Source: Dehalococcoidia bacterium
GTDB lineage: Bacteria; Chloroflexota; Dehalococcoidia; Dehalococcoidales; Fen-1064
Length of the DNA: 11,895 nt
Direction: 5' to 3'
NCBI GenBank assembly: GCA_003153955.1
Contig: PMCB01000052.1
Span: 11,565-23,459 of the forward strand
The position numbers were made by a program, and so were the translations under genes. This document shows, piece after piece, positions 6,553-11,895 of the stretch. The notes under the pieces are model-generated. The model did no database searches. It was not told the DNA's origin and saw nothing but the letters and a program-made list of their open reading frames with translations. Position 1 is the stretch's first letter. Each line of letters begins with the position of its first letter.

Positions 6553-7785
6553 ATGCAGTCACTGGAAGGTTATCGTTTACTGGATTTTGGCACGGCGCTG
6601 GCCGGCCCGCAGGTCGGGCAGCTGCTGGCTGATTTAGGTATGGAAGTTATCAAAATCGAGACCCGGATCAAGCCGGACGGCCTGCGGCTGGGGCGCCCCA
6701 TCGTCGGGGACGATATCGCCGGCGGCGACGACGGCAAATGGCTGGATATGCAGCCGATGTTCCACGTCACCAACCGCAACAAGTTGAGTTTTACCATCAA
6801 TCTCAAACAGCCCGGTGCGATGGACGTCTTCACTAAACTGGTCAAAATCAGCGATGTGGTTCTGGACAACTCCAGTCCGGGCGTCATGGGACGCTTAGGT
6901 TTGGCCCAGGCCGACCTGGAAAAAATCAAGAAAGACATTATCTCGGTATCTCTTTCCGGCTGCGGTGAAATCGGGCCGCTCAAGGATACTTTGGTTTACG
7001 CTCCGTTGATTATTGCGCTGGGCGGACTGGAAGGCCTGCTCGGCTATTACGGCGATACCCTGCCGATGAACCTCGCGCCCGGCTACGGCGATACCAATGC
7101 CAGTATGCACGGCGCTTTTGCCGTCCTCGCCGCCCTTTGGCACCGCGAGAAAACCGGCGAAGGCCAGCATGTTACCCTGGCGGAATCTTATGCTGTTACC
7201 AACCTCATCGGGGAAGCGATTATGGACTACAATATGAACGGCCGCATCCAGGGACTGCAGGGCAACCGCCACCCGGTCTTGTGCCCGCACGGCAATTATC
7301 CCTGCCAGGGCGACGATAAATGGGTCTCCATCGCCGTGGATACCGAAGAGGAATGGAAAAACCTTTGCAAAGGCCTCGGCGCCCCGCAATGGCTTGCGGA
7401 TAAGCGTTTTGCCGATAAAGCCGCCCGCCGTCAGCACTGGGAAGAACTGGATAAACTGATTGCCGCCAAGACGATGAATTACGGCATGTATGATATCAGC
7501 GAAATTCTGCAGAAAGTGAATGTCGCCGCTACGCCGGTAATGAACTGCGAAGATCAGTTCAGCGACCCTCATTTCCGCGAACGGGAAGTCAATGTCGAAA
7601 TCCAGCATCCCATCATCGGCACGGAATATGTTTATAACAATCCGATGCGCCTCAGCGATATGCCGCCGACTATACGCCGTCCCGCCCCCTCCATCGGCGA
7701 ACACAACGATTACGTCCTAAAGGATTTACTCGGTTATTCCACCGAGCAAGTCGCCGATTTAGTCGCCCAGAAGATTATCCTCTAA
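6553..7785 (+). CDS. CaiB/BaiF-type class III CoA-transferase, catalytic subunit
   Basis: This 410-residue class III CoA-transferase is paralogous to the protein encoded just upstream. It begins YRLLDFGTALAGPQVGQLLADLGMEVIKIE and includes TNRNKLSFTINLKQPGAMDVFTKL, SLSGCGEIGPLKD, and AAL(W)HREKTGEGQHVTLAES. The motif expected to carry the nucleophile is intact: GYGDTNAS, with Asp180 (GAT at 7090-7092). The acyl group of the donor thioester would form an anhydride with this Asp, then CoA passes to the acceptor acid. An insertion around residues 50-70 (GDDIAGGDDGKWLDMQ) distinguishes it from its partner. A strong GGAGG lies at 6542-6546, six bases before the ATG. It ends the operon; an intrinsic terminator follows 24 bases later. 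The arrangement recalls two-gene transferases such as benzylsuccinate CoA-transferase BbsEF, but no neighbour shows the pathway, so donor and acceptor cannot be named. Confidence 0.92.
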   Translation: MQSLEGYRLLDFGTALAGPQVGQLLADLGMEVIKIETRIKPDGLRLGRPIVGDDIAGGDDGKWLDMQPMFHVTNRNKLSFTINLKQPGAMDVFTKLVKISDVVLDNSSPGVMGRLGLAQADLEKIKKDIISVSLSGCGEIGPLKDTLVYAPLIIALGGLEGLLGYYGDTLPMNLAPGYGDTNASMHGAFAVLAALWHREKTGEGQHVTLAESYAVTNLIGEAIMDYNMNGRIQGLQGNRHPVLCPHGNYPCQGDDKWVSIAVDTEEEWKNLCKGLGAPQWLADKRFADKAARRQHWEELDKLIAAKTMNYGMYDISEILQKVNVAATPVMNCEDQFSDPHFREREVNVEIQHPIIGTEYVYNNPMRLSDMPPTIRRPAPSIGEHNDYVLKDLLGYSTEQVADLVAQKIIL

Positions 7786-7809
7786 TATCAATTTGGCTTA
7801 AATAAGAAG

Positions 7810-7850
7810 AAAGCCCTGGGATCAAATAATATGGTTCCGGGGCTTTTTTA
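7810..7850 (+). terminator. Rho-independent terminator of the CoA-transferase operon
   Basis: A 14-bp stem with three G-U pairs (AAAGCCCTGGGATC at 7810-7823, GGTTCCGGGGCTTT at 7833-7846) encloses a 9-base loop and runs into six T at 7844-7849. The A-rich 5' side and U-tract make it a textbook intrinsic terminator, placed just after the second transferase. Confidence 0.9.
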
Positions 7851-7936
7851 GTTTTACACGTTATTCCAACGAAATGCCGATGGAAAAATTCATCTGAAAT
7901 AAATTATTCATTCGATAGCAGACTTGTAAACCAAAG

Positions 7937-7966
7937 TTGGACAGAAAGCAACATCTTTGCTAGACT
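7937..7966 (+). promoter_or_regulatory. Candidate promoter of the antiporter gene
   Basis: TTGGAC (7937-7942), an 18-base spacer and TAGACT (7961-7966) form a modest sigma-70-like pair, with an expected start near 7973 and a leader of about 37 bases. The antiporter follows a terminator, so it needs its own promoter in this gap, but this particular match is weak. Confidence 0.3.
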
Positions 7967-8009
7967 GACATAGTTTAGACCGCACAAATATCAAGAGAGA
8001 CTGCTGCTC

Positions 8010-9011
8010 ATGACCGTTTTTACACTGCTCAGCGCGATAATTTTAGTCCTTATTGCCTCGCTGCTCTTTGTTAACGCCCTCGAATGGCTGGGACATCACC
8101 TGAAACTGGGCAGCTCGTTTGTGGGCGCGATATTATCCCCATTGTTTACATCGCTGCCGGAGTTAATTGTAATCCTGATTGCGATATTCTCCGGCCTGGG
8201 CAAAACCGGGCCCGAGATCGGCATCGGGACGATTTACGGCGAACCCTTTATGGCCTCAAGTTTGTCTTACGGATTAGTGGGAATTGCGGTGCTGTTGGGG
8301 TACCTGGCCAAAAAGAGAACCTCTGCCACGATGGTGATCGATAAAACGCTGGCCCTTCCTTACATCTTCATTATCGTCCTGTTTCCGTTAACTTTGATTC
8401 CGGGGTTTGTGCACGTAAGCTGGCTGAAGTACGGCTTCGGGCTGTTCTTCCTGGCCGCGTTCGTGGTCTACATGATTTTAATGTTCCGGCAGCGGACATC
8501 GGAATTGATGGAAGAATCAGAAGAGCTTACATTCGGCAGATTCGGGCCCAGAACACTTTCATTTCAGAGAATTGCTGTTGCCGCTCAGGTTTTAGCGGCG
8601 GCGGTATTGTTATACATAGGTTCCAGATTACTGGTTTCTGCGGTGGCAACAATTGCAACAACGATTAACGCCAGCCCCCTGGGAATAGCGATGGTTATCA
8701 TTCCGATTGCCACCGTGATTCCTGAAACCATTACCGCCCTGATCTGGGGATACCGGGGAAAAGACACGCTGAGTGTGGGTTCTCTGGTCGGCGAAAAGAT
8801 TTTATTCGCGACTTTTTATCCGGCGGTTGGGTTATTTTTAACTTCCTGGGTGCTTAATATCGATGCCGTGTTCAGCGTCATTTGCACGACGGTTGTGTCC
8901 TTGTTACTGCTCATTCTCATCTTGAAAAAACGTCTGCCGTGGTACGGGCTGTTATTCGGTTTAATCTTTTTTATTATCTTCGCCGTGATGATATTTTCGG
9001 CTAAATTATAG
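8010..9011 (+). CDS. Divergent Ca2+/cation antiporter-family (CaCA) membrane protein
   Basis: This 333-residue polytopic inner-membrane protein has about ten transmembrane segments. It is arranged as two inverted halves joined by an acidic cytoplasmic loop (about 160-185, with EESEE). The alpha repeats of the sodium/calcium exchanger superfamily are recognisable. Alpha-1 is SPLFTSLPELIV (E51) with EIGIGTIYGEPF; alpha-2 is IPIATVIPETITALIWGYRGKDTLSVGSLVGEKI (E239). The two family glutamates are kept. However, the usual GS-N/D-I motif that completes each half of the ion site reads G-E78-P79-F and G-E262-K263-I, so Asn and Asp become Pro and Lys. The family swaps Ca2+ or another cation for Na+, H+ or K+; these changes suggest a different ion or coupling, which is inference. 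The ATG at 8010 has only a weak purine run (AAGAGAGA) about ten bases upstream. It is a single-gene unit following a terminator. Confidence 0.8.
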   Translation: MTVFTLLSAIILVLIASLLFVNALEWLGHHLKLGSSFVGAILSPLFTSLPELIVILIAIFSGLGKTGPEIGIGTIYGEPFMASSLSYGLVGIAVLLGYLAKKRTSATMVIDKTLALPYIFIIVLFPLTLIPGFVHVSWLKYGFGLFFLAAFVVYMILMFRQRTSELMEESEELTFGRFGPRTLSFQRIAVAAQVLAAAVLLYIGSRLLVSAVATIATTINASPLGIAMVIIPIATVIPETITALIWGYRGKDTLSVGSLVGEKILFATFYPAVGLFLTSWVLNIDAVFSVICTTVVSLLLLILILKKRLPWYGLLFGLIFFIIFAVMIFSAKL

Positions 9012-9139
9012 TGAATTGCCGCGCCTTCATTTGTCTGCATAATTTCCAATGGAATACTAATTTTAACTAGGTCAGTGCCTGATATTTATCGGGTAATCAG
9101 AACGGCGCCGCTGGTTAAAAGTTCAAACTAAATTCGGCG

Positions 9140-9292
9140 TCACCTCAGGTATTGCCCCAGGAACAACGGCCAGACGACAATCCCGAGGATGATTTTCCAC
9201 CAGATTAAATTGGCGAAGCCGATGGTAAACAGCCACCCGATGAACCAGATGACTCCCGCGCCGGCACCCCATGCTCCTCTTCGTTTCTCCAT
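9140..9292 (-). CDS. Small two-helix membrane protein, 50 residues
   Basis: The ORF extends further upstream, but a strong AAGGAG (9300-9305 on the minus strand) lies seven bases from the ATG at 9290-9292, and the extension has no protein-like character; it would also overlap the preceding gene. The 50-residue product starts with a basic, Gly-rich stretch (MEKRRGAWGAGAG). Two hydrophobic segments follow (about 14-27 and 30-47), rich in Trp, Ile and Phe, ending GQYLR. It should sit in the inner membrane. I do not recognise a family. It starts 34 bases after the stop of the HTH regulator and is probably the third gene of that operon, suggesting a link with the DUF2975 membrane protein. Confidence 0.7.
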   Translation of the reverse strand: MEKRRGAWGAGAGVIWFIGWLFTIGFANLIWWKIILGIVVWPLFLGQYLR

Positions 9293-9326
9293 TTTTCTGC
9301 TCCTTCCTGTTCCTACTTCTAACCCA

Positions 9327-9554
9327 TTATATATCGGGAAGATTCTTCCCATCCGGCAGATACTCCAGGATGTCACCGGGCTGGCAGTTCAGATACTTGC
9401 AAATCGCTTCCAGTGTGGAGAACCGGATTGCCTTCACTTTGCCAGTTTTTAGATTGGACATGTTGACGTTTGAAATTCCGACCTTGTCCGCCAGGTCGTT
9501 CATTTGCATTTTTCGATCTGCCAGCACTCTATCTAAACGAATAATTATTGCCAT
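9327..9554 (-). CDS. Cro/C1-type (Xre family) HTH transcriptional regulator
   Basis: This short 75-residue DNA-binding protein is essentially one helix-turn-helix domain. It begins MAIIIRLDRVLADRKMQMNDLADKVGISNVNMSNLKTGKVKAIRFSTLEAICKYLNCQPGDILEYLPD. The HTH covers about residues 18-40, and the CQPGDILEY ending is typical of the small Xre regulators found beside DUF2975 membrane proteins. Such proteins usually bind palindromic operators as dimers and repress their own operon. The ATG at 9552-9554 has AAGGGGA six bases upstream, and the gene starts 11 bases after the DUF2975 stop, so translation is tightly linked. The 18-bp repeats in the operon promoter are the natural candidate target, by inference. 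Confidence 0.9.
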   Translation of the reverse strand: MAIIIRLDRVLADRKMQMNDLADKVGISNVNMSNLKTGKVKAIRFSTLEAICKYLNCQPGDILEYLPDGKNLPDI

Positions 9555-9565
9555 TTATATTCCCC

Positions 9566-10162
9566 TTATAAGGTCGAATCTACTTCTTCCTGCAAATAAT
9601 TCCCGTACTGGAACACCCCGGCCAGTATTAAAATCAGGATTCCCGTGAAAAGTAAATTACCATCCACGGAGTAAGTGGCATTCATATTATTTATCTGCAG
9701 CATTTGAATGACAGTCGCAGCGATTCGCCATTGCAGGATTGGCACGATAACGGATCCCGCTAGTAAAACCAGGGCAATCACGGTTAAATTTCTCGAATTA
9801 CCTTTTTCAAAGGGATTATCCGCGACAACCGTTTTTAGAATGCCTTTGACTTCAAATACAATTACGGAAACCATCAATGCGGCTAAGGAAATATACATAA
9901 ACAGCGCTTGCAGAAAAGACTTGATCATAATATGCCCGTTGGTTGGCGGAATAAATTTAAACATCGTTTGACCAAACGTAGTGTTTAAATAACCGGAAAA
10001 ATTGACGGATATGTCCATATCCTTAGCCGGAACACGCGATATTATAATGCTGGCAAGCAAAAATAACACAAATCCCACCGCTGCCACCCAAAATACAATG
10101 TTGCAGATAACTTTTAGTATTTTGGCCAGCATTTTCATTTTCACCTGACCTGTCTTCACCAT
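9566..10162 (-). CDS. DUF2975 family membrane protein
   Basis: This 198-residue integral membrane protein has about four transmembrane segments (near 17-42, 82-105, 125-145 and 168-187) and an extracytoplasmic stretch between the first two. The short DNPFEKGNSRNL motif (115-126) before the third helix and the C-terminal FQYGNYLQEEVDSTL are the marks by which I assign it to DUF2975. The biochemical function of that family is not known to me. Members are habitually followed by a small Cro/C1-type regulator, as here, which suggests a membrane-sensor or regulated-membrane-protein pair. AAGGAAGG lies seven bases before the ATG at 10160-10162. A second ATG at residue 9 also has a fair AGGTGA, so the first eight residues are uncertain. 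It is the first gene of a minus-strand operon with a consensus promoter. Confidence 0.82.
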   Translation of the reverse strand: MVKTGQVKMKMLAKILKVICNIVFWVAAVGFVLFLLASIIISRVPAKDMDISVNFSGYLNTTFGQTMFKFIPPTNGHIMIKSFLQALFMYISLAALMVSVIVFEVKGILKTVVADNPFEKGNSRNLTVIALVLLAGSVIVPILQWRIAATVIQMLQINNMNATYSVDGNLLFTGILILILAGVFQYGNYLQEEVDSTL

Positions 10163-10175
10163 CGTTTTTCCTTCC

Positions 10176-10218
10176 TTGATTAAGTATTACTCTTTGATTA
10201 AGTATTACTCTTTGATTA
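10176..10218. repeat. 18-bp tandem repeat, 2.4 copies, in the operon leader/promoter
   Basis: TTGATTAAGTATTACTCT occurs at 10176-10193 and, without any change, at 10194-10211. A third, partial copy (TTGATTA) at 10212-10218 overlaps the -10 box of the minus-strand promoter. Each full unit contains the 9-base palindrome AGTATTACT. The repeats span the expected transcription start near 10208, where repeated repressor sites are commonly found. Confidence 0.85.
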
Positions 10219-10244
10219 TAAACAGATAACTTATCGTTTGTCAA
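10215..10244 (-). promoter_or_regulatory. Consensus sigma-70 promoter of the DUF2975-HTH operon
   Basis: On the minus strand a perfect TTGACA (10239-10244) and a perfect TATAAT (10215-10220) are separated by 18 bases. Expected start is near 10208, with a leader of about 45 bases made largely of the tandem repeat. Such a strong core promoter would normally need repression, which fits the HTH regulator in the same operon. Confidence 0.75.
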
Positions 10245-10265
10245 TAACTTTTTTATGTTTATAAA
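10238..10265 (+). promoter_or_regulatory. Possible distal promoter of the phosphatase gene, sharing its -35 with the divergent operon
   Basis: TTGTCA (10238-10243), a 16-base spacer and TATAAA (10260-10265) read on the plus strand. The -35 bases are the same ones that form TTGACA on the other strand, so the two polymerases could not bind together. The leader would be about 125 bases, and a better-placed promoter exists at 10318. Confidence 0.3.
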
Positions 10266-10317
10266 TAATTTATTCATGTTAACTCTAATACAAACTCCCG
10301 AGCCGGGTCCCCCCACC

Positions 10318-10346
10318 TTGACACCGCAAAAAAATGCGGATATGCT
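10318..10346 (+). promoter_or_regulatory. Promoter candidate for the phosphatase gene
   Basis: A perfect TTGACA (10318-10323), a 17-base spacer and TATGCT (10341-10346) place a start near 10353 and a leader of about 46 bases. The spacer holds a 5-bp hairpin (CCGCA/TGCGG, 10324-10339), and GGATA/TATCC (10338-10354) straddles the -10 box. Either inverted repeat could be an operator. Confidence 0.5.
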
Positions 10347-10398
10347 GAGTATCCACGCAAAATCGGATTTGGGAAAATTATTAACAAGGAGAATCCCC

Positions 10399-11139
10399 GT
10401 GCCCCCATACTCCAGAGAAATCAAGTTTGATGGGATTGTCAATTGCCGCGACCTCGGTGGATATCAGGCTGAAGGCGGCCGCACCGTCGCATGGCGGCGG
10501 CTGTTCCGCAGCGGCTACATCCATCCGGCGACGGCAAGCGATTTAAACCGGCTCAAAGAAGAATTAAAACTGGCTTCGGTGATAAACCTCCGCGGCAATA
10601 AAGCACGACAACAAAAAGAGGTAAGCCTGCTGAATCATGCCGGAATTAAATACTTCAACACTCCTTTTTTCAATTACCAGCAGGAAGAATTGAATTTAGA
10701 TTTCAGCAATATGGGCGAAGCCTTTTTATTTCGCATCCGGCATCAGGAATACGCTAAGCCGATAATCGACGCGCTGGAAATTATCGCCGACCCCAAAAAT
10801 CTCCCGCTGCTGTTTCACTGCGGCGCCGGCAAAGACCGGTCGGGACTGGTCGCAGCGTTTGTTTTGAGCGTGCTGGGCGTGACTGATACCGATATCATCA
10901 AGGACTACATTTTGTCCGCGCCTTACATGCGGGAAATGGTCGCCAATATGATGAACGACCCAAACACGCCGGAAGAAGAGAAAAATTTGCCGGCGTACAC
11001 TTGGGAAGCAACGGCGGAATCGATGGAGCTGTTCCTGACTGGATTGAGACAGGAATTCGGCTCGGCGCGGGGATACCTGGAAATGAACGTGGCAGATAAA
11101 TCTTTATTCCAACGGCTGGAGAAGGCAATGCTGATTTAG
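10399..11139 (+). CDS. Tyrosine/serine phosphatase, Y_phosphatase3 (PtpB-like) family
   Basis: The GTG at 10399 is preferred because AAGGAG (10386-10391) lies seven bases upstream and the protein then begins at the family's usual place. An ATG at 10255 would add 48 residues of low-complexity, promoter-derived sequence. The 246-residue soluble protein has the N-terminal signature IVNCRDLGGY (13-22). The active-site P-loop is HCGAGKDRSGL (140-150), with nucleophile C141 and R147, matching the CxxGKDR(T/S)G pattern of this family. Members dephosphorylate phosphotyrosine and sometimes phosphoserine or phosphoinositides. The segment usually read as (V/I)DLR is VINLRG here, with N63 in place of Asp. 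The target is unknown. It is divergent from the DUF2975 operon and convergent with the flavin-fold gene; no partner kinase is seen nearby. Confidence 0.88.
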   Translation: MPPYSREIKFDGIVNCRDLGGYQAEGGRTVAWRRLFRSGYIHPATASDLNRLKEELKLASVINLRGNKARQQKEVSLLNHAGIKYFNTPFFNYQQEELNLDFSNMGEAFLFRIRHQEYAKPIIDALEIIADPKNLPLLFHCGAGKDRSGLVAAFVLSVLGVTDTDIIKDYILSAPYMREMVANMMNDPNTPEEEKNLPAYTWEATAESMELFLTGLRQEFGSARGYLEMNVADKSLFQRLEKAMLI

Positions 11140-11181
11140 CGAAATCGCCATCCCATATTCGTATTTTGTTCGATTAAACGG

Positions 11182-11547
11182 TCAATTGGTCTCGACCTGT
11201 TCGACCGCTACTTTGACCACGGCGTTGATTTTCATGTTCCGGGATGCCAGCATCGCGGCGGTTTTATCGAAGAGTTCGCCGGAGGTGATGATTTCACCTT
11301 TACCCCAGATGCGGCAGCCTTTGTGCGTGGCGGCATCGAGCCAGAGAATGGAGACCTGCGGATTTTCTCTGATATTGGCGATCGTGCGCGGGGAATGTAC
11401 ATCGGCAAATACAACATGCTCGTCATCCAGCACGCGGACCGAGCCTTTAGCCGAGACATTGGGTTTACCGGTTTTATTTGCGGTGGCGACGTAGGCCGGG
11501 CGCATCGCCCCGATGACATTTTTTGCTTCTTCGGTGAGTTTTGCCAT
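11182..11547 (-). CDS. Pyridoxamine 5'-phosphate oxidase-fold (FMN-binding split-barrel) protein
   Basis: This 121-residue protein is typical in size for the small single-domain members of the PNPOx-like superfamily. The N-terminal MRPAYVATANKTGKPNVSAKGSV forms the first strands, and HVVFADVHSPRTIANIRENPQVSILWLD is the usual FMN-phosphate-contacting strand-helix pair. The central GCRIWGKGEII strand follows. Members bind FMN or a related flavin, sometimes F420 or heme, and reduce or oxidise small molecules; the short form does not show true PdxH activity signatures. An upstream ATG (11557-11559) would add four residues, but it lies inside the GGAGGT ribosome site (11551-11556), so the ATG at 11545-11547 is the start. 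Its 3' end faces the phosphatase gene with 42 bases between stops and no clear terminator. Confidence 0.88.
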   Translation of the reverse strand: MAKLTEEAKNVIGAMRPAYVATANKTGKPNVSAKGSVRVLDDEHVVFADVHSPRTIANIRENPQVSILWLDAATHKGCRIWGKGEIITSGELFDKTAAMLASRNMKINAVVKVAVEQVETN

Positions 11548-11587
11548 GATAACCTCCATTTAGTCGCAGAATTGCGGGTATGGTTTA

Positions 11588-11616
11588 ATTTTACGCCAAC
11601 AGGGAATTAGCAACAA
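11588..11616 (-). promoter_or_regulatory. Candidate promoter of the flavin-fold gene
   Basis: On the minus strand TTGTTG (11611-11616), a 17-base spacer and TAAAAT (11588-11593) form a reasonable sigma-70-like pair. Expected start is near 11581, about 34 bases before the ATG. The -35 box matches only the TTG. Confidence 0.42.
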
Positions 11617-11783
11617 GTTTGGAATAAATTAATTTGGAATTTCACGAAACAATTATTGGAAATAAGTATGCGGAAGCACTCCACGTTTTCTAAAGAACGA
11701 GGGGTGATTTGGGTTTTCGGCCCAAACTGGAATGATTTTGCCGGATTGGAGGGTGAAATTCCCCTAGTGAATTTGTGGTGTAA

Positions 11784-11834
11784 ATCCCTCTGTATCTCCC
11801 TTTACAAAAGGGAGAAGATGCTATATTGAGGGAT
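11784..11834. repeat. Nested intergenic inverted repeat
   Basis: An inner 9-bp perfect stem (TCTCCCTTT at 11795-11803, its complement at 11807-11815, loop ACA) lies inside an outer 7-bp stem (ATCCCTC at 11784-11790, GAGGGAT at 11828-11834). Pyrimidine-rich left arms and purine-rich right arms echo the palindrome after gyrA. It looks like a dispersed repeat or a structured RNA element rather than a simple terminator. Confidence 0.5.
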
Positions 11835-11840
11835 GGGGAG

Positions 11841-11862
11841 AATGCCCTTTTTCGGCATTTTT
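11841..11862 (+). terminator. Terminator-like hairpin near the right edge
   Basis: A 6-bp stem (AATGCC at 11841-11846, GGCATT at 11854-11859) with a 7-base loop runs into five T at 11858-11862. The stem is short, and no plus-strand gene ends just upstream (the nearest, the phosphatase, stops at 11139), so its role is doubtful. Confidence 0.35.
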
Positions 11863-11895
11863 GGCAGTCTTTTTCCTATAAACCCTTTACTGGGC

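Larger units (their letters stand above)
11548..11895. other. Non-coding tail of the window
   Basis: About 340 bases hold the promoter region of the flavin-fold gene, then roughly 170 bases with no recognisable gene on either strand, then two hairpin structures (11784-11834 and 11841-11862). No tRNA or rRNA pattern was seen. The next gene presumably begins beyond the right edge. Confidence 0.5.

Noticed and set aside
6895..7704. A 269-residue open frame on the minus strand inside the second CoA-transferase gene
   Set aside because: It is an antisense shadow of a conserved coding sequence; its translation is rich in Phe, Ala and Val with no domain pattern.
9012..9139. A tRNA-like GTTCAAA sequence and a GGCGCC palindrome between two convergent genes
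   Set aside because: No acceptor, D or anticodon stems could be formed around it, and no T-run hairpin serves as a clear terminator.
9293..9376. Longer form of the 50-residue membrane protein
   Set aside because: The extension would overlap the regulator gene in another frame and has no ribosome site, while the internal ATG has a strong AAGGAG.
10255..10398. N-terminal extension of the phosphatase from the ATG at 10255
   Set aside because: The 48 extra residues look like translated promoter DNA; the GTG at 10399 has AAGGAG seven bases upstream and starts at the conserved domain.

Overview
The window looks like ordinary chromosome from an anaerobic bacterium, most plausibly an uncultured member of the Chloroflexota (Dehalococcoidia-like). 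This is inferred from the gene mix: the end of gyrA, a cytoplasmic PAS-NarL-type histidine kinase with a Cys/His motif, paired class III CoA-transferases, and small DUF2975/Cro-type regulatory genes. No rRNA, tRNA, CRISPR array, transposase or phage gene was found, so the taxonomy is a guess.

Layout. Bases 1-495 hold the C-terminal end of DNA gyrase subunit A, closed by a strong hairpin. A metallo-beta-lactamase-fold hydrolase follows (646-1890). A gene-poor, AT-richer stretch (1891-2457) leads to a small four-helix membrane protein (2458-2868). That protein overlaps by ATGA a ketopantoate-reductase-like gene (2865-3839), which carries an in-frame amber codon and has lost its nucleotide-binding glycine loop. 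A convergent orphan histidine kinase (3840-4934, minus) abuts the pseudogene with no spacer.

The metabolic core is a two-gene operon of CaiB/BaiF-type CoA-transferases (5315-6523 and 6553-7785) ending in a clear intrinsic terminator. The second protein has the Asp expected to carry the acyl anhydride/CoA-thioester chemistry, whereas the first has Gly at that place. The two probably form a heteromeric transferase with one working active site per pair. A divergent Ca2+/cation antiporter-family protein (8010-9011) follows, with altered ion-site motifs.

The right side holds a minus-strand operon: DUF2975 membrane protein (9566-10162), Cro/C1-type regulator (9327-9554) and a 50-residue membrane protein (9140-9292). 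It is driven by a perfect consensus promoter whose start region lies in an 18-bp tandem repeat. Divergent from it is a tyrosine-phosphatase-family gene (10399-11139). The window closes with a pyridoxamine-phosphate-oxidase-fold protein (11182-11547, minus) and a 340-base tail with hairpins but no gene.

I see no single large new system. The points most worth following are the asymmetric CoA-transferase pair, the membrane/regulator operon with its repeat-bearing promoter, the odd antiporter, and the decayed reductase.
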